Below, piece by piece: positions 36,467 through 45,337 of a stretch of 64,000 bases of DNA (within the stretch, counting starts at the first letter, position 1; each line of letters begins with the position of its first letter). The stretch is from JARYLZ01 sp964388275. GTDB taxonomy: Bacteria; Bacteroidota; Ignavibacteria; SZUA-365. The stretch covers positions 62,001-126,000 of the forward strand of contig CAYLZD010000006.1 of assembly GCA_964388275.1 (NCBI GenBank), given 5' to 3'. Position numbers and translations under genes: made by a program. The notes under the pieces were generated by a model, which worked only from the letters and a program-made list of their open reading frames with translations, made no database searches and was not told where the DNA came from.

Positions 36467-39462
36467 TTCAGACGTTCCATGCGGACAGCCGCCTCCTTTG
36501 CTGCGTCGCCGCCGGCGTAATTGTCGATTATTTTCCTGTATGTCTCGCGCGCTTTGGCCGAATTGCCCATCCGGTCATATACGGCGCCGAGAAGAAGCAG
36601 CGCTTTGGAACTCCAGTCGGCCGATTGCCTGTAAACGTAACCCACCCTCAACAGCGCGCGTTCGGCGTCCTCGAGCCTGCGGGCGTCCATCAGGGCTTCG
36701 CCGGCTCGGTATTGAGCTTCCGCTCCGAGGTCGTCCGTGCGCGAAGATGCCACCTTGGTGAGTTCGGCGACCGCCGCATCGACGTCGCCACCGCCTGCCA
36801 GCAGGCGGGCGCGTTCGATACGAGCCGAAACGCCGAATTGTCCGGTGGAATCGATTGAAGCTGCACGGGAGAAATCCTCCAGCGCGGCCCCCGCCTCGCC
36901 GGCTTGCCGATGAGCCGCGCCTCGCAGGCAGAGCAGCTCGACCGATCTGCCCGCCAACGAGGGGGAGGCGAGCAGTGCGTCGTAAATCTCAAGAGCTTCG
37001 CGCGGATTTTGTTCGTGGAGGGCGAGGCGGGCGAGTTCGATCGCCGCCTCCGGCGCCTTTGACGGATCAGTGCCGACCGGCAGTAGATGGCGCAGAACCG
37101 CGTGGGCGCTGTCGTTCAGACCCCGGGCCGAGTACACTCTAGCAAGCAGCAGGCGGGCTTCCGGCAGATCGGAGCTGCCCGGATACCGGTGTGGAAATTC
37201 GCCGAGCATTGCAGTCGCACGCTCGAGTCGGCCGTCGGCGAACGCTCTTCTCGCATCGGCGAGCGCAACCGAGCCTGCGATGGAACTCCGCCGGTTTTCC
37301 GCGAGCCAGGTTTCGGTCACGCGAGCGGCCTCGTCGCCGCGTCCCTGCATGCGCAGGCACTGGGCGATGCCGTCGAGGGCGTCCGCGACCAGCGGCGATG
37401 CCGGATATCGGGATATCATAATCCTGTATGCCTTTTCCGCCTCCTTGTAACGGCCGCGGTTGTACCAGGAATCCCCGATGCTGTACGCCGCTTTGGGACA
37501 CAGGGGGCTCTCGGGGTAATTCGCTGAAAGCTTCTCGAACTCGCGTACCGCTTCGTCGTGATTCTGGGCCTGGAAATGGAGCCAGGCGAGATTGTACTGC
37601 GCATCATCCGCATATTCGGAGGAAGGATGAGAAGTCAACAGCTTCCGTATTGTTGAAATTCCGGCCTGCGTGTCGCCGCTTTTATGTTCGGCGTTGGCGA
37701 GTTGCAGCAGGGCGTAGGGCGCTAACGGATGGGTCGGGAAATTCCTCGCGGCCTCGCGGTAAGTGCGAGCGGCATCCTGGAAGCGTTTCAAGGCATAGCG
37801 CGCGTCACCGAGCCTTACCTGAGCGTCCATGGCCTGCCTGCCTCCCGGGAATTCGGCGGCGAGCCGTGTGAAACCTCTTTCGGCGTCCAGATAACGCCCG
37901 AGCTTGTACAGCGACCAGCTCTGCCCGTAAAGCGCATCCTCCTTCACGCCTGTGTCCGACGCTTCTGACGCCGCCTCGGCATATGCCTCATACGCCTCGC
38001 TGAAGCGACCCTGGTGAAAAAGTGCCTCTCCGCGCCAGAGATGCGCAACGGACCGTCGGCCGTCATCGGGATGTTGCCGCAGAAAATCCCTGAACGCAGC
38101 CGAGGCCTTGTCGAAACGTCCGGACTCGAAATAACTGTGTCCTAAACGGAAGGACGCGTTTGAGCGCGTGGACTCAACGGCGCCGCTGTCTGCTTTCGCG
38201 GCGGCGAAGAGCGGTCCGGCTTCCGCCGGTTTGCGCAGTTTCATCTGTGTCTCGCCGGCCATGTACCACGCGTCGGCGCGCACATCGCTGCCGGGATGCG
38301 CGTCTATGACTGTTTCGAAGCGCTTCAGAGCTTCCGCGTACCTTTCGGATTGCCAGGCGCTCATGCCGAGTTCGAACAGCGCGTTATCGGACCAGTCGCT
38401 GCCCGGTTTTTCCATCAGCAGTTTCTCGAGAGCTTCATCCGCCATCCCGATGCGGCCGGCGAGTCGCAACGCGGCGGCGCTACGGAATGCAGCCGCGTCG
38501 GCTACCGCGTCGGATCCCTCCGAGAGCTTCTGAAATTCGGCCGCGGCTTCGTTGTATTTTTTCTGCTCGAGAAGACACCAGGCGAGCGTGTAATTCACGG
38601 ATCTCGCGCGTGAATGCGTTGGATAGGCCGAAAGAAACGCGGCGCACAGTTCGCCCGATTGCGCGTATTTGCCGAGCTGATATTGGGATTCTGACTTTAT
38701 GTACAACCGTTCAGCCGCATTTTCAGGATCCGGACTGTCGGCGAGCGAATCGAGCCATGCGAGCGCGGCGTTGAATTCTCCGAGATGAAAACGGCAGGCA
38801 GCTATCCTGGTCTGAGCCGATGAATGCAATGCGGATCCGGGATATTGCTCCATAAAAAGCTCGTAACGCCTAAGGGCATCCCCGTATTTCTTTTCCATTT
38901 CGTCGACGTACGCGAGCGAGTAAGCCGCGTAATCCCGTATCCGCCCCTGCGGATAGTTTTCAACCGCCAGTGTGTAAAAAGTCCGGGACCGCCCGTGATC
39001 TTCCATCTTGAGAGCGCTCTCGCCGGCCCAGTACGCCGCTTCATGCGCGGTGTTGGCGTCGGGAAAGTCTCTTACGATTTTTTCGAAACGCTCGAAAGCG
39101 ACTTCATGACGGTTTTGCCTGAACGCGACTTCTCCGAGACGGAACCATGCGTCATCTGCCAGTTTATTGAACTTGTGTACCTCAATGAAGCCGGAAAAGC
39201 GAATCTCCGCGTCCGTTAGCAGGCCTCGCTGGTACTGGCATTCGGCGGCGTAGAATTCGGCGTCGGGAGCGGTGGCGCTCCCTTCGTAGCGCCTGCTGTA
39301 GCTTAGGAATTCCTCGAAGGCGATCTCGTAGTTGCCGTCCAGCATCAGTCCCATTGCAAAAGCATAGTCCTGCTGTTGCTTTGCCGAGGTCTCCTGCGCC
39401 TTCCCTGAACTCGCGAATATCAGGGCCGCAAGCAGAAATATGATATGGTGGCGCCGCAACAT
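36463..39462 (-). CDS. Large periplasmic tetratricopeptide-repeat protein
   Basis: A 999-residue exported protein: signal peptide (MLRRHHIIFLLAALIFASSGKAQ) followed by more than 20 TPR-like units across the entire chain, many of the YbgF/BamD type with Tyr-Pro-x-Ser spacings (SRYPASPLVADALDGIAQ, LTSHPSSEYADDAQYNLAW). Such repeats scaffold envelope complexes. It is the first gene of the minus-strand operon leading to the barrel, HU-like, ExbB, ExbD and TonB proteins, analogous in content to a Tol-Pal/YbgF locus though not the same gene set. Confidence 0.88.
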   Translation of the reverse strand: MLRRHHIIFLLAALIFASSGKAQETSAKQQQDYAFAMGLMLDGNYEIAFEEFLSYSRRYEGSATAPDAEFYAAECQYQRGLLTDAEIRFSGFIEVHKFNKLADDAWFRLGEVAFRQNRHEVAFERFEKIVRDFPDANTAHEAAYWAGESALKMEDHGRSRTFYTLAVENYPQGRIRDYAAYSLAYVDEMEKKYGDALRRYELFMEQYPGSALHSSAQTRIAACRFHLGEFNAALAWLDSLADSPDPENAAERLYIKSESQYQLGKYAQSGELCAAFLSAYPTHSRARSVNYTLAWCLLEQKKYNEAAAEFQKLSEGSDAVADAAAFRSAAALRLAGRIGMADEALEKLLMEKPGSDWSDNALFELGMSAWQSERYAEALKRFETVIDAHPGSDVRADAWYMAGETQMKLRKPAEAGPLFAAAKADSGAVESTRSNASFRLGHSYFESGRFDKASAAFRDFLRQHPDDGRRSVAHLWRGEALFHQGRFSEAYEAYAEAASEASDTGVKEDALYGQSWSLYKLGRYLDAERGFTRLAAEFPGGRQAMDAQVRLGDARYALKRFQDAARTYREAARNFPTHPLAPYALLQLANAEHKSGDTQAGISTIRKLLTSHPSSEYADDAQYNLAWLHFQAQNHDEAVREFEKLSANYPESPLCPKAAYSIGDSWYNRGRYKEAEKAYRIMISRYPASPLVADALDGIAQCLRMQGRGDEAARVTETWLAENRRSSIAGSVALADARRAFADGRLERATAMLGEFPHRYPGSSDLPEARLLLARVYSARGLNDSAHAVLRHLLPVGTDPSKAPEAAIELARLALHEQNPREALEIYDALLASPSLAGRSVELLCLRGAAHRQAGEAGAALEDFSRAASIDSTGQFGVSARIERARLLAGGGDVDAAVAELTKVASSRTDDLGAEAQYRAGEALMDARRLEDAERALLRVGYVYRQSADWSSKALLLLGAVYDRMGNSAKARETYRKIIDNYAGGDAAKEAAVRMERLK

Positions 39463-39765
39463 GATGATATCACATAAGTAGTTGAGCGGATAAACTTAAA
39501 GAATCACTGTAATGATGCAATATAACTCACTCAAATGTACGCTTTCGAAATGCAAGTGTCAAGGCGAAATTCTTTGATTCCGGTTCCGCGGCTGTGCCCT
39601 GATACTTCGGAAGCAGGACGAAAGGCCTTCTGCCCGGGATCGACACCCCGGCTATGCGGGATACATGTCTTGCATGATCCGATCTTGCGGACTGATGCGG
39701 CGATACGTACATTTCGTCGTAATCCACTACTGCGGACGTTTAATCGGAAGACAGGCGTAGCAGGA
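39463..39765. other. 303-bp divergent intergenic region
   Basis: Separates the TPR operon (minus) from the metallophosphoesterase (plus). The 80 bp next to the TPR gene are AT-rich compared with the rest of the window and probably hold its promoter, but no -35/-10 pair is clear. An open frame continues from 39535 into the phosphoesterase without homology-like features. Nothing else was recognised. Confidence 0.45.
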
Positions 39766-40638
39766 ATGATTCATTGCATGTTCGTATCGGATCTGCACGG
39801 CAGACAGGACCGGTTTCTCTCGCTCGCCCGCGAGGCGGCTGAGGAACCGCCCGAAATGCTCTTTATTGGCGGGGATATATTCCCCGGCGTGTTAATGCAT
39901 TCGCGAGCCGCGCGCGGATCCGCGCCGGATTTCGTTTCGGGTTTTCTGTTCCCGCTATTCACTGACCTGCGCAGAGTCCTCGGCGTGCGTTACCCGCGCG
40001 TGTTCGTGATCTCCGGCAACGACGATCCGAGAAGCTTGGAGTGCGCCTTGCAGGAGGGAGAAGCGCAGGGACTGTGGGAGTATGCGCATATGAAGCGCAT
40101 CGATGCGGGCGGGTGGACGGTCGCGGGTTATTCGTATGTGCCACCGACTCCGTTCCGCTTGAAGGACTGGGAAAGATACGACGTTTCGCGCTTCGTGGAT
40201 CCGGGTTGCATTCATCCCGAAGAAGGGCATTTCACGGTTCCCCCTGATTCGTCCACAGTGCGGTACAGAACGATAGAAGAAGATCTCGCGGAGTTGACCG
40301 AAGGTGTCGATGTTCAAAAGCTCGTTCTGCTTTCACACGCGCCGCCATGGCGCACGCTCCTCGATCGCGCTGCGCTCGACGGCAGGACTGTCGATCATGT
40401 GCCGCTCGACGTCAATGTCGGAAGCGTCGCTTTGCGTCGCTTCATCGAACGGAAGCAGCCATGGGTGACACTCCATGGTCATGTGCACGAATCAGCCCGC
40501 CTTACAGGCGCGTGGCGCGACACGATCGGCGCGACAAGGATGTTCTCAGCCGCGCATGACGGACCGGAACTGGCTGTCGTGCGATTCGACCTGGAGCGGC
40601 CCGGAAATTCGCGGCGCTCACTCGTCCGACAGACATAG
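39766..40638 (+). CDS. Calcineurin-like metallophosphoesterase
   Basis: A 290-residue cytoplasmic phosphoesterase. Metal-site motifs appear in order: FVSDLHGRQDRF (DxH), GGDIFPG (GD), SGNDDPRSLE (GND), LLSHAPPW (H) and LHGHVHES (GHxH). The family hydrolyses phosphomonoesters, diesters or nucleotides; the substrate cannot be given. ATG 39766 puts the first motif near the N-terminus, and ATG 39778 is a near equivalent. It converges with the large ATP-grasp gene 7 bp away. Confidence 0.88.
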   Translation: MIHCMFVSDLHGRQDRFLSLAREAAEEPPEMLFIGGDIFPGVLMHSRAARGSAPDFVSGFLFPLFTDLRRVLGVRYPRVFVISGNDDPRSLECALQEGEAQGLWEYAHMKRIDAGGWTVAGYSYVPPTPFRLKDWERYDVSRFVDPGCIHPEEGHFTVPPDSSTVRYRTIEEDLAELTEGVDVQKLVLLSHAPPWRTLLDRAALDGRTVDHVPLDVNVGSVALRRFIERKQPWVTLHGHVHESARLTGAWRDTIGATRMFSAAHDGPELAVVRFDLERPGNSRRSLVRQT

Positions 40639-40645
40639 CATCGGT

Positions 40646-43600
40646 TCATCCCTGACGGCGGATCGCTGTCCCCATTTTCAGCGGCCTCGCCGCATCGCTG
40701 ACTGCGTTTATCTTGACCGCGTAACTGCTCTTTTGTTCGATATCATCATCGGATATGAGGTGGACGTCAAGAAGGCCCCGCGTTCTATACCCGGTCTTCA
40801 GATAGTTGATTTCACCGAGGCACAAGCTCCAACCTTCCAGCCATGCCGTCAGCTCTTCGCGTTGTTCCCGGTTTCCTCTGAAATGTAGAAGCAGATCGAT
40901 ATCGCTGCTCGGTCCGGCCGTGCCGTTCTTCGTGCTGCCGAATATGTACATCGCCTCGACATTGTAACGCGCGCAGTCCAATTGGGCGGCAATGCGCTCG
41001 GCCATCTGATACCGCCAGCTCCAATGGTTCTCGATAACTTCATCCGAATGTGGTATGGGTCTAGTCTCCGGCCCGTGCTCTTTGCTCGCAGGCGACAGAT
41101 AGGCCAGCGCCTCCTCGAGCTCCGCGTTCATCAGGACTCGGACCACCATGCCGTCCGTACAGGATGGAATGTCGATGACTCTGATAATATCCGAGAGTGC
41201 GCCGAATTCCGGAAGTATGTCGCGCAGAATATTCGGCATCCTCATGAAAAATCCTTCATTGAACAGAACTCCGGGATCATCCGGGTATAGCGGCAGGTAT
41301 CTGATCGAGGATTCGACCAGATCCTGGAAAAAATGCGTTCCGAAGGACAAGTCGGGCAGATAGTTGCCCTTTTTCCTGGCGATTTCAACCAGAACGGCAG
41401 TGTTGTTGATTTCGGAATAGGTTATGCTGACACCGAGTTTGATGTCGCCCCTGCTGCCCCAGCGGCCGGGTCCCATCAGTATGAATTGACGCTTGGGCAG
41501 CAGCTTGTTCAAGCGGCCAACCGCCCGTCCGACGGCCAACATGTCTTCTCTGTCGGGAAGCTCGCCGTACTTATCCGGAGAAATATAGACGATATGGGTA
41601 ATATCGGGCACGACACCGTTGGAAATGTATCGTTTCGCGGAGAATAGCTTCCGATGATTCGATATGTCGCGTGGAATCGACGCGGGACCGCTGGACTGGG
41701 AAAAACTCTGCGGCCTGCATTGCAGCAGATACAGCGATTTTCCATCGCTCGCGAATTCGATATCCACCGGCGTGTCGAAACTCTCTCTCAAGGTTTTAAG
41801 GATCGCGTGAATTTTGGGTATGAAATCCGTGGATGATATGAGCCCGTCGAAAGTCACCCCGGTCCTGACTTTGTCAAAATCGACGTTCAGAGCCGATGGT
41901 TGATACATTTGCCCGTTTTCGAAAACGGATACGATTTTGTGAATGATCGGGTATTCATTGCCGAATTCCTTGAGAAGCGATGCGAATTCAACCGTCTCGA
42001 AGGTACAGGAGTCCATGTTGATGACGTCGATTTTCACGGGAGCATATCTGAGGGCTTCTTCGGGAGAGACGTTTACCCGCAGACCGGGCTGTCCGGGAGC
42101 GATGAGGATCGGGTAGTCGTCGCTCAACCTGTCCACCGCTCTTGTGCCCAATCCCGGGACCATGCGAAGGAGGCCGTCCTCTCGGCGGATTCTCGGAGAC
42201 CAGCAGAACTCGTTGTTGCTGAATGCGACGCCTGCGAAGGCCGGCAGATAGTATCTGCCGATCCTGGTTCCGACCACCTCCTGGATCATGATTCCCATTT
42301 CTTCATGGAAGTCGAGCAAGCCGCGATCGGTCCGGTATTCGATGGGATCGGGTCCGAAAACGGAAGCATAAACTTCCGCGATCGCATCGGTAAGCGCGGC
42401 GAGGCGTTCGGCCTTCGAGCCGGTGTTGGCGAGGAAGAGGCTCTTGTACTTGCCGCTGAATGCCGCGCTGAGGCTGTCTTCCAGCAGGCTTGAACTGCGG
42501 ACTATGATCGGCGTGTCGACAAAATCGTCAAGCGCCATTGACAGGCCCTTGAGTATTTCGGGCGGAAAATATGAGTTCTTGAATATCTGCACGAGATGCG
42601 GGTACTCGATCCGGATCTGATTGATATCCTGATATTTCTGGTTGAAGACGTCTTCCAGATTGTTGTAATGGACAAAAGAGAAAATTTCGTCGGAAACTAT
42701 ATACCACGTCTTGGGGATGCGGATGTCACCCAGTATGGGATTCCGGCCTGCATTCTGTTTGAGTATTTTCGCGGCCAGAAAAAGACCGGCGCTTTTTCCG
42801 CCGAGTTTTCCATGACTTTTCTGGTGGAAGACAAGGCGTTGCGATAACTCGTAGAAGTCCCGGATATCGATGAACGATTTGGCTATTCTGATGAAGTCGA
42901 GGTTGTCGCTGAACAACCTCCGGATCAGTGAAACGCATAGCACTTTTTCAGTTGACTTGGAGAGGTCGAGTCCCTCCGGGAATAAATGGAAATACCGTCG
43001 TATAGCCTCGGCGACCTCGAACAGCGAGGTATCCAGGTTCTCTACCGAATTCACCAGAAAGCTTGCCTTGTCGTCTTTTATCCACTGTTGAATGTTCCGG
43101 AGTATCTCGGAGTCGTTCATGTAGTTCGATGCGATGATGAAAATTTCATCGTTCGTAATGATGAAATTATCGAGTTCCTCTCGCTGTTTCGGACGATTCT
43201 CGCCCAGGACCATGTCGTGTTCGGCGGGCAGATTGGACGCGCTGAAGCTTCCGAGAAGTTCTGACGCCTCACGGACTCCGATCCTGGCCAAATGGTTTAG
43301 CATTTTACGCGAGATCCGCATATATAGATTCTGATCGGTCCGGCGCAATACGCCGAGAACTACCATCCATGCTCTCTGCGGCAAGCCGGCGTCGCTGGAT
43401 GAGCTCGACTCCAGTTCATTGAACATGTTACGCAAGCGGCGGTGCATCAGGTGAGCGCCGAGGCGGTGCGCGACCGTATTAAGCAGCTTGTACTCTTCCT
43501 TGAGAAAGGGACCTTCATCGGATTCCGGCACCGATTCCATGTAGGCGACCTCTATCGAACCCTCGACCTTATCGAGCAGGACGATATCGGCGCTCATGTA

Positions 43601-43843
43601 TGAAACGCCGGCTTCAAACGGTTCGGACATGATCACCAGATCTCCGTAAGTTATCCTCGTTCTGCAAACATCCGGATATTGCATCCCCCTGGGGATCACC
43701 ATTGCGATTTCCCTGATCAATTCATCGACCTGGGCCTCCTGCCTCATGAGAATCTCTTCCGTGATATAGAGGCAATTCAATTCCTTCGCGCGTTCGCCGA
43801 GCACGTGAAGAAGCTTGTCAATATTGAGGTGCTTTGGGTCCAT
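40646..43843 (-). CDS. GAF-like sensor / PPDK-type ATP-grasp / nucleotidyltransferase fusion protein
   Basis: A 1065-residue multidomain protein, not a standard PEP synthase. Residues 1-145 resemble the sensor domain found before some histidine kinases (RAKELNCLYITEEIL, EGPFLKEEYKLLNTVA). A helical section follows, then a pyruvate-phosphate-dikinase N-terminal ATP-grasp domain with GKLGGKSAGL (345-354) and VRSSSLLED (448-456). Next is a C-terminal domain shared with the other two paralogs (GPGRWGS 791-797, GTHFFQ 835-840). Residues about 950-1065 are a polymerase-beta-like nucleotidyltransferase: GS969-970, Asp981-x-Asp983 and Asp1026. No TSHAAI-type phosphohistidine motif or PEP barrel was found. 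It is divergent from the dehydrogenase gene at 44051. Confidence 0.82.
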   Translation of the reverse strand: MDPKHLNIDKLLHVLGERAKELNCLYITEEILMRQEAQVDELIREIAMVIPRGMQYPDVCRTRITYGDLVIMSEPFEAGVSYMSADIVLLDKVEGSIEVAYMESVPESDEGPFLKEEYKLLNTVAHRLGAHLMHRRLRNMFNELESSSSSDAGLPQRAWMVVLGVLRRTDQNLYMRISRKMLNHLARIGVREASELLGSFSASNLPAEHDMVLGENRPKQREELDNFIITNDEIFIIASNYMNDSEILRNIQQWIKDDKASFLVNSVENLDTSLFEVAEAIRRYFHLFPEGLDLSKSTEKVLCVSLIRRLFSDNLDFIRIAKSFIDIRDFYELSQRLVFHQKSHGKLGGKSAGLFLAAKILKQNAGRNPILGDIRIPKTWYIVSDEIFSFVHYNNLEDVFNQKYQDINQIRIEYPHLVQIFKNSYFPPEILKGLSMALDDFVDTPIIVRSSSLLEDSLSAAFSGKYKSLFLANTGSKAERLAALTDAIAEVYASVFGPDPIEYRTDRGLLDFHEEMGIMIQEVVGTRIGRYYLPAFAGVAFSNNEFCWSPRIRREDGLLRMVPGLGTRAVDRLSDDYPILIAPGQPGLRVNVSPEEALRYAPVKIDVINMDSCTFETVEFASLLKEFGNEYPIIHKIVSVFENGQMYQPSALNVDFDKVRTGVTFDGLISSTDFIPKIHAILKTLRESFDTPVDIEFASDGKSLYLLQCRPQSFSQSSGPASIPRDISNHRKLFSAKRYISNGVVPDITHIVYISPDKYGELPDREDMLAVGRAVGRLNKLLPKRQFILMGPGRWGSRGDIKLGVSITYSEINNTAVLVEIARKKGNYLPDLSFGTHFFQDLVESSIRYLPLYPDDPGVLFNEGFFMRMPNILRDILPEFGALSDIIRVIDIPSCTDGMVVRVLMNAELEEALAYLSPASKEHGPETRPIPHSDEVIENHWSWRYQMAERIAAQLDCARYNVEAMYIFGSTKNGTAGPSSDIDLLLHFRGNREQREELTAWLEGWSLCLGEINYLKTGYRTRGLLDVHLISDDDIEQKSSYAVKINAVSDAARPLKMGTAIRRQG

Positions 43844-44050
43844 TACCGTCCGCCGTTTGCTGCTGAATCAAAGCCGCGCAATTACGTGGCAAGATAGAAC
43901 ATGCCGCTGAAAAATACATGATAGTTCCGGACGCTTCTTGGTTCTGAACTCTTCAATGACGAGATTTTCACTCCCTGTCATGGGTCCGGCGGCGGAAGCC
44001 GCTCTATCAGCAGGCACAAAGCACACACAAACAGCGACCGTGGAGCATCC

Positions 44051-45337
44051 ATGTCCAAAGCAGTTTACAATCCGTACATATCGGCTCAGCAGCAGTTCGA
44101 CATCATCGCCGACAAGCTGGGCCTGGAATCCGCCATGCGGGACCTGTTGCGCATGCCGGAGCGGGAGATAGAATTCTCAATACCGATCAGGCTCGATGAC
44201 GGCAGCTTCAAGGTTTTTCGGGGATTCAGGGTCCAGCATAGCCGGGCGCGGGGCCCGGTTTGCGGAGGGATTCGTTTCCACCCGCAGGAATCCATCGATA
44301 TTGTTCGCGCGATGGCCATGTGGATGACGTGGAAAACCGCTGTTTTGGATCTACCTCTGGGCGGAGGCAAGGGCGGCGTGATCTGCGATCCGCATAACCT
44401 GTCCATGAGGGAGCAGGAGGCGCTATGCCGCGGATGGGTCCGCTCTCTCTTCGAGATCATCGGGCCTGAGCAGGATATTCCCGCTCCTGATGTCATGACT
44501 TCCGCGCAGCACGTGACATGGATGCTGGACGAGTATGAGCGGATAACCCGGAATTCAGCGCCGGGTATGATCACCGGAAAACCCGTGAATCTCGGCGGTT
44601 CGCTTGGCAGGGTCGAAGCGCCGGGGTACGGAATCATCTACGTTCTGCGCGAGGCGTTGCGTGAATCGGGCATGGATATCGGCAGTATTTCCGCTTCCGT
44701 TCAAGGTTTCGGAAACGTCGGCCGAAATGCGTGCGAGATGCTGCAGTCTTACGGAGGCAAAATCCTGTCGATCTCTACGTGGAATCACGCCGGACAAAAA
44801 GCGTTGACATTCCGAGCCAATGATGGCATAGATGTGAAGAAACTGCGTTCCGCGGCCAACGCTTTCGGTGAAATCGACGCCTCCTCCGCGTCGGACCTCG
44901 GACTGGAAATACTGGAAGGAGATGATTGGCTGAAACAGGATGCGGACGTCCTGATCCCGGCCGCCATCGAAAACCAGATCAGATCCGACAACGTCGAACA
45001 GATAAAACCGTGCGTGAAATTCGTCGTGGAAGGCGCGAACGGTCCCACGACGCCGGAGGCTGAGAACATGCTTATTGCGCGCGGCGTCAAGGTCATTCCC
45101 GATTTTCTTGCGAATGCCGGCGGGGTTACCTGCGGTTATTTCGAGCAGGTCCAAAGCAGGATGAACTACTACTGGACCCGGGATGAAGTGTTGAGCAAAC
45201 TCGACGCGAAAATGACGGACGCATACCAGGCCGTTTCCGAGTTGTCACTGAAGCGCTCGCTTCCCCTGCGGGAGGCCGCCGGTCTGATAGCTGTCTCGAG
45301 AGTCGTCGACGCCTGTCGGCTCCGCGGATGGGCCTGA
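44051..45337 (+). CDS. Glu/Leu/Phe/Val dehydrogenase-family amino-acid dehydrogenase with altered substrate pocket
   Basis: NAD(P)-dependent oxidative deaminase of 428 residues. The catalytic Lys107 (LPLGGGKGG) and Lys95 (MTWKTAV) are kept, and VQGFGNVGRNA is the dinucleotide fold. The usual GPxKGGIR is GPVCGGIR (Cys71 for Lys), and NAGGVTVSYFE is NAGGVTCGYFE (Gly362 for Ser). Lys and Ser at these sites hold the glutamate gamma-carboxylate in glutamate dehydrogenases; leucine dehydrogenase has a non-polar residue at the first. I therefore expect a substrate other than glutamate. Its stop overlaps the start of the receiver/ATP-grasp gene by 10 bp, so the two are translationally coupled. Confidence 0.85.
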   Translation: MSKAVYNPYISAQQQFDIIADKLGLESAMRDLLRMPEREIEFSIPIRLDDGSFKVFRGFRVQHSRARGPVCGGIRFHPQESIDIVRAMAMWMTWKTAVLDLPLGGGKGGVICDPHNLSMREQEALCRGWVRSLFEIIGPEQDIPAPDVMTSAQHVTWMLDEYERITRNSAPGMITGKPVNLGGSLGRVEAPGYGIIYVLREALRESGMDIGSISASVQGFGNVGRNACEMLQSYGGKILSISTWNHAGQKALTFRANDGIDVKKLRSAANAFGEIDASSASDLGLEILEGDDWLKQDADVLIPAAIENQIRSDNVEQIKPCVKFVVEGANGPTTPEAENMLIARGVKVIPDFLANAGGVTCGYFEQVQSRMNYYWTRDEVLSKLDAKMTDAYQAVSELSLKRSLPLREAAGLIAVSRVVDACRLRGWA

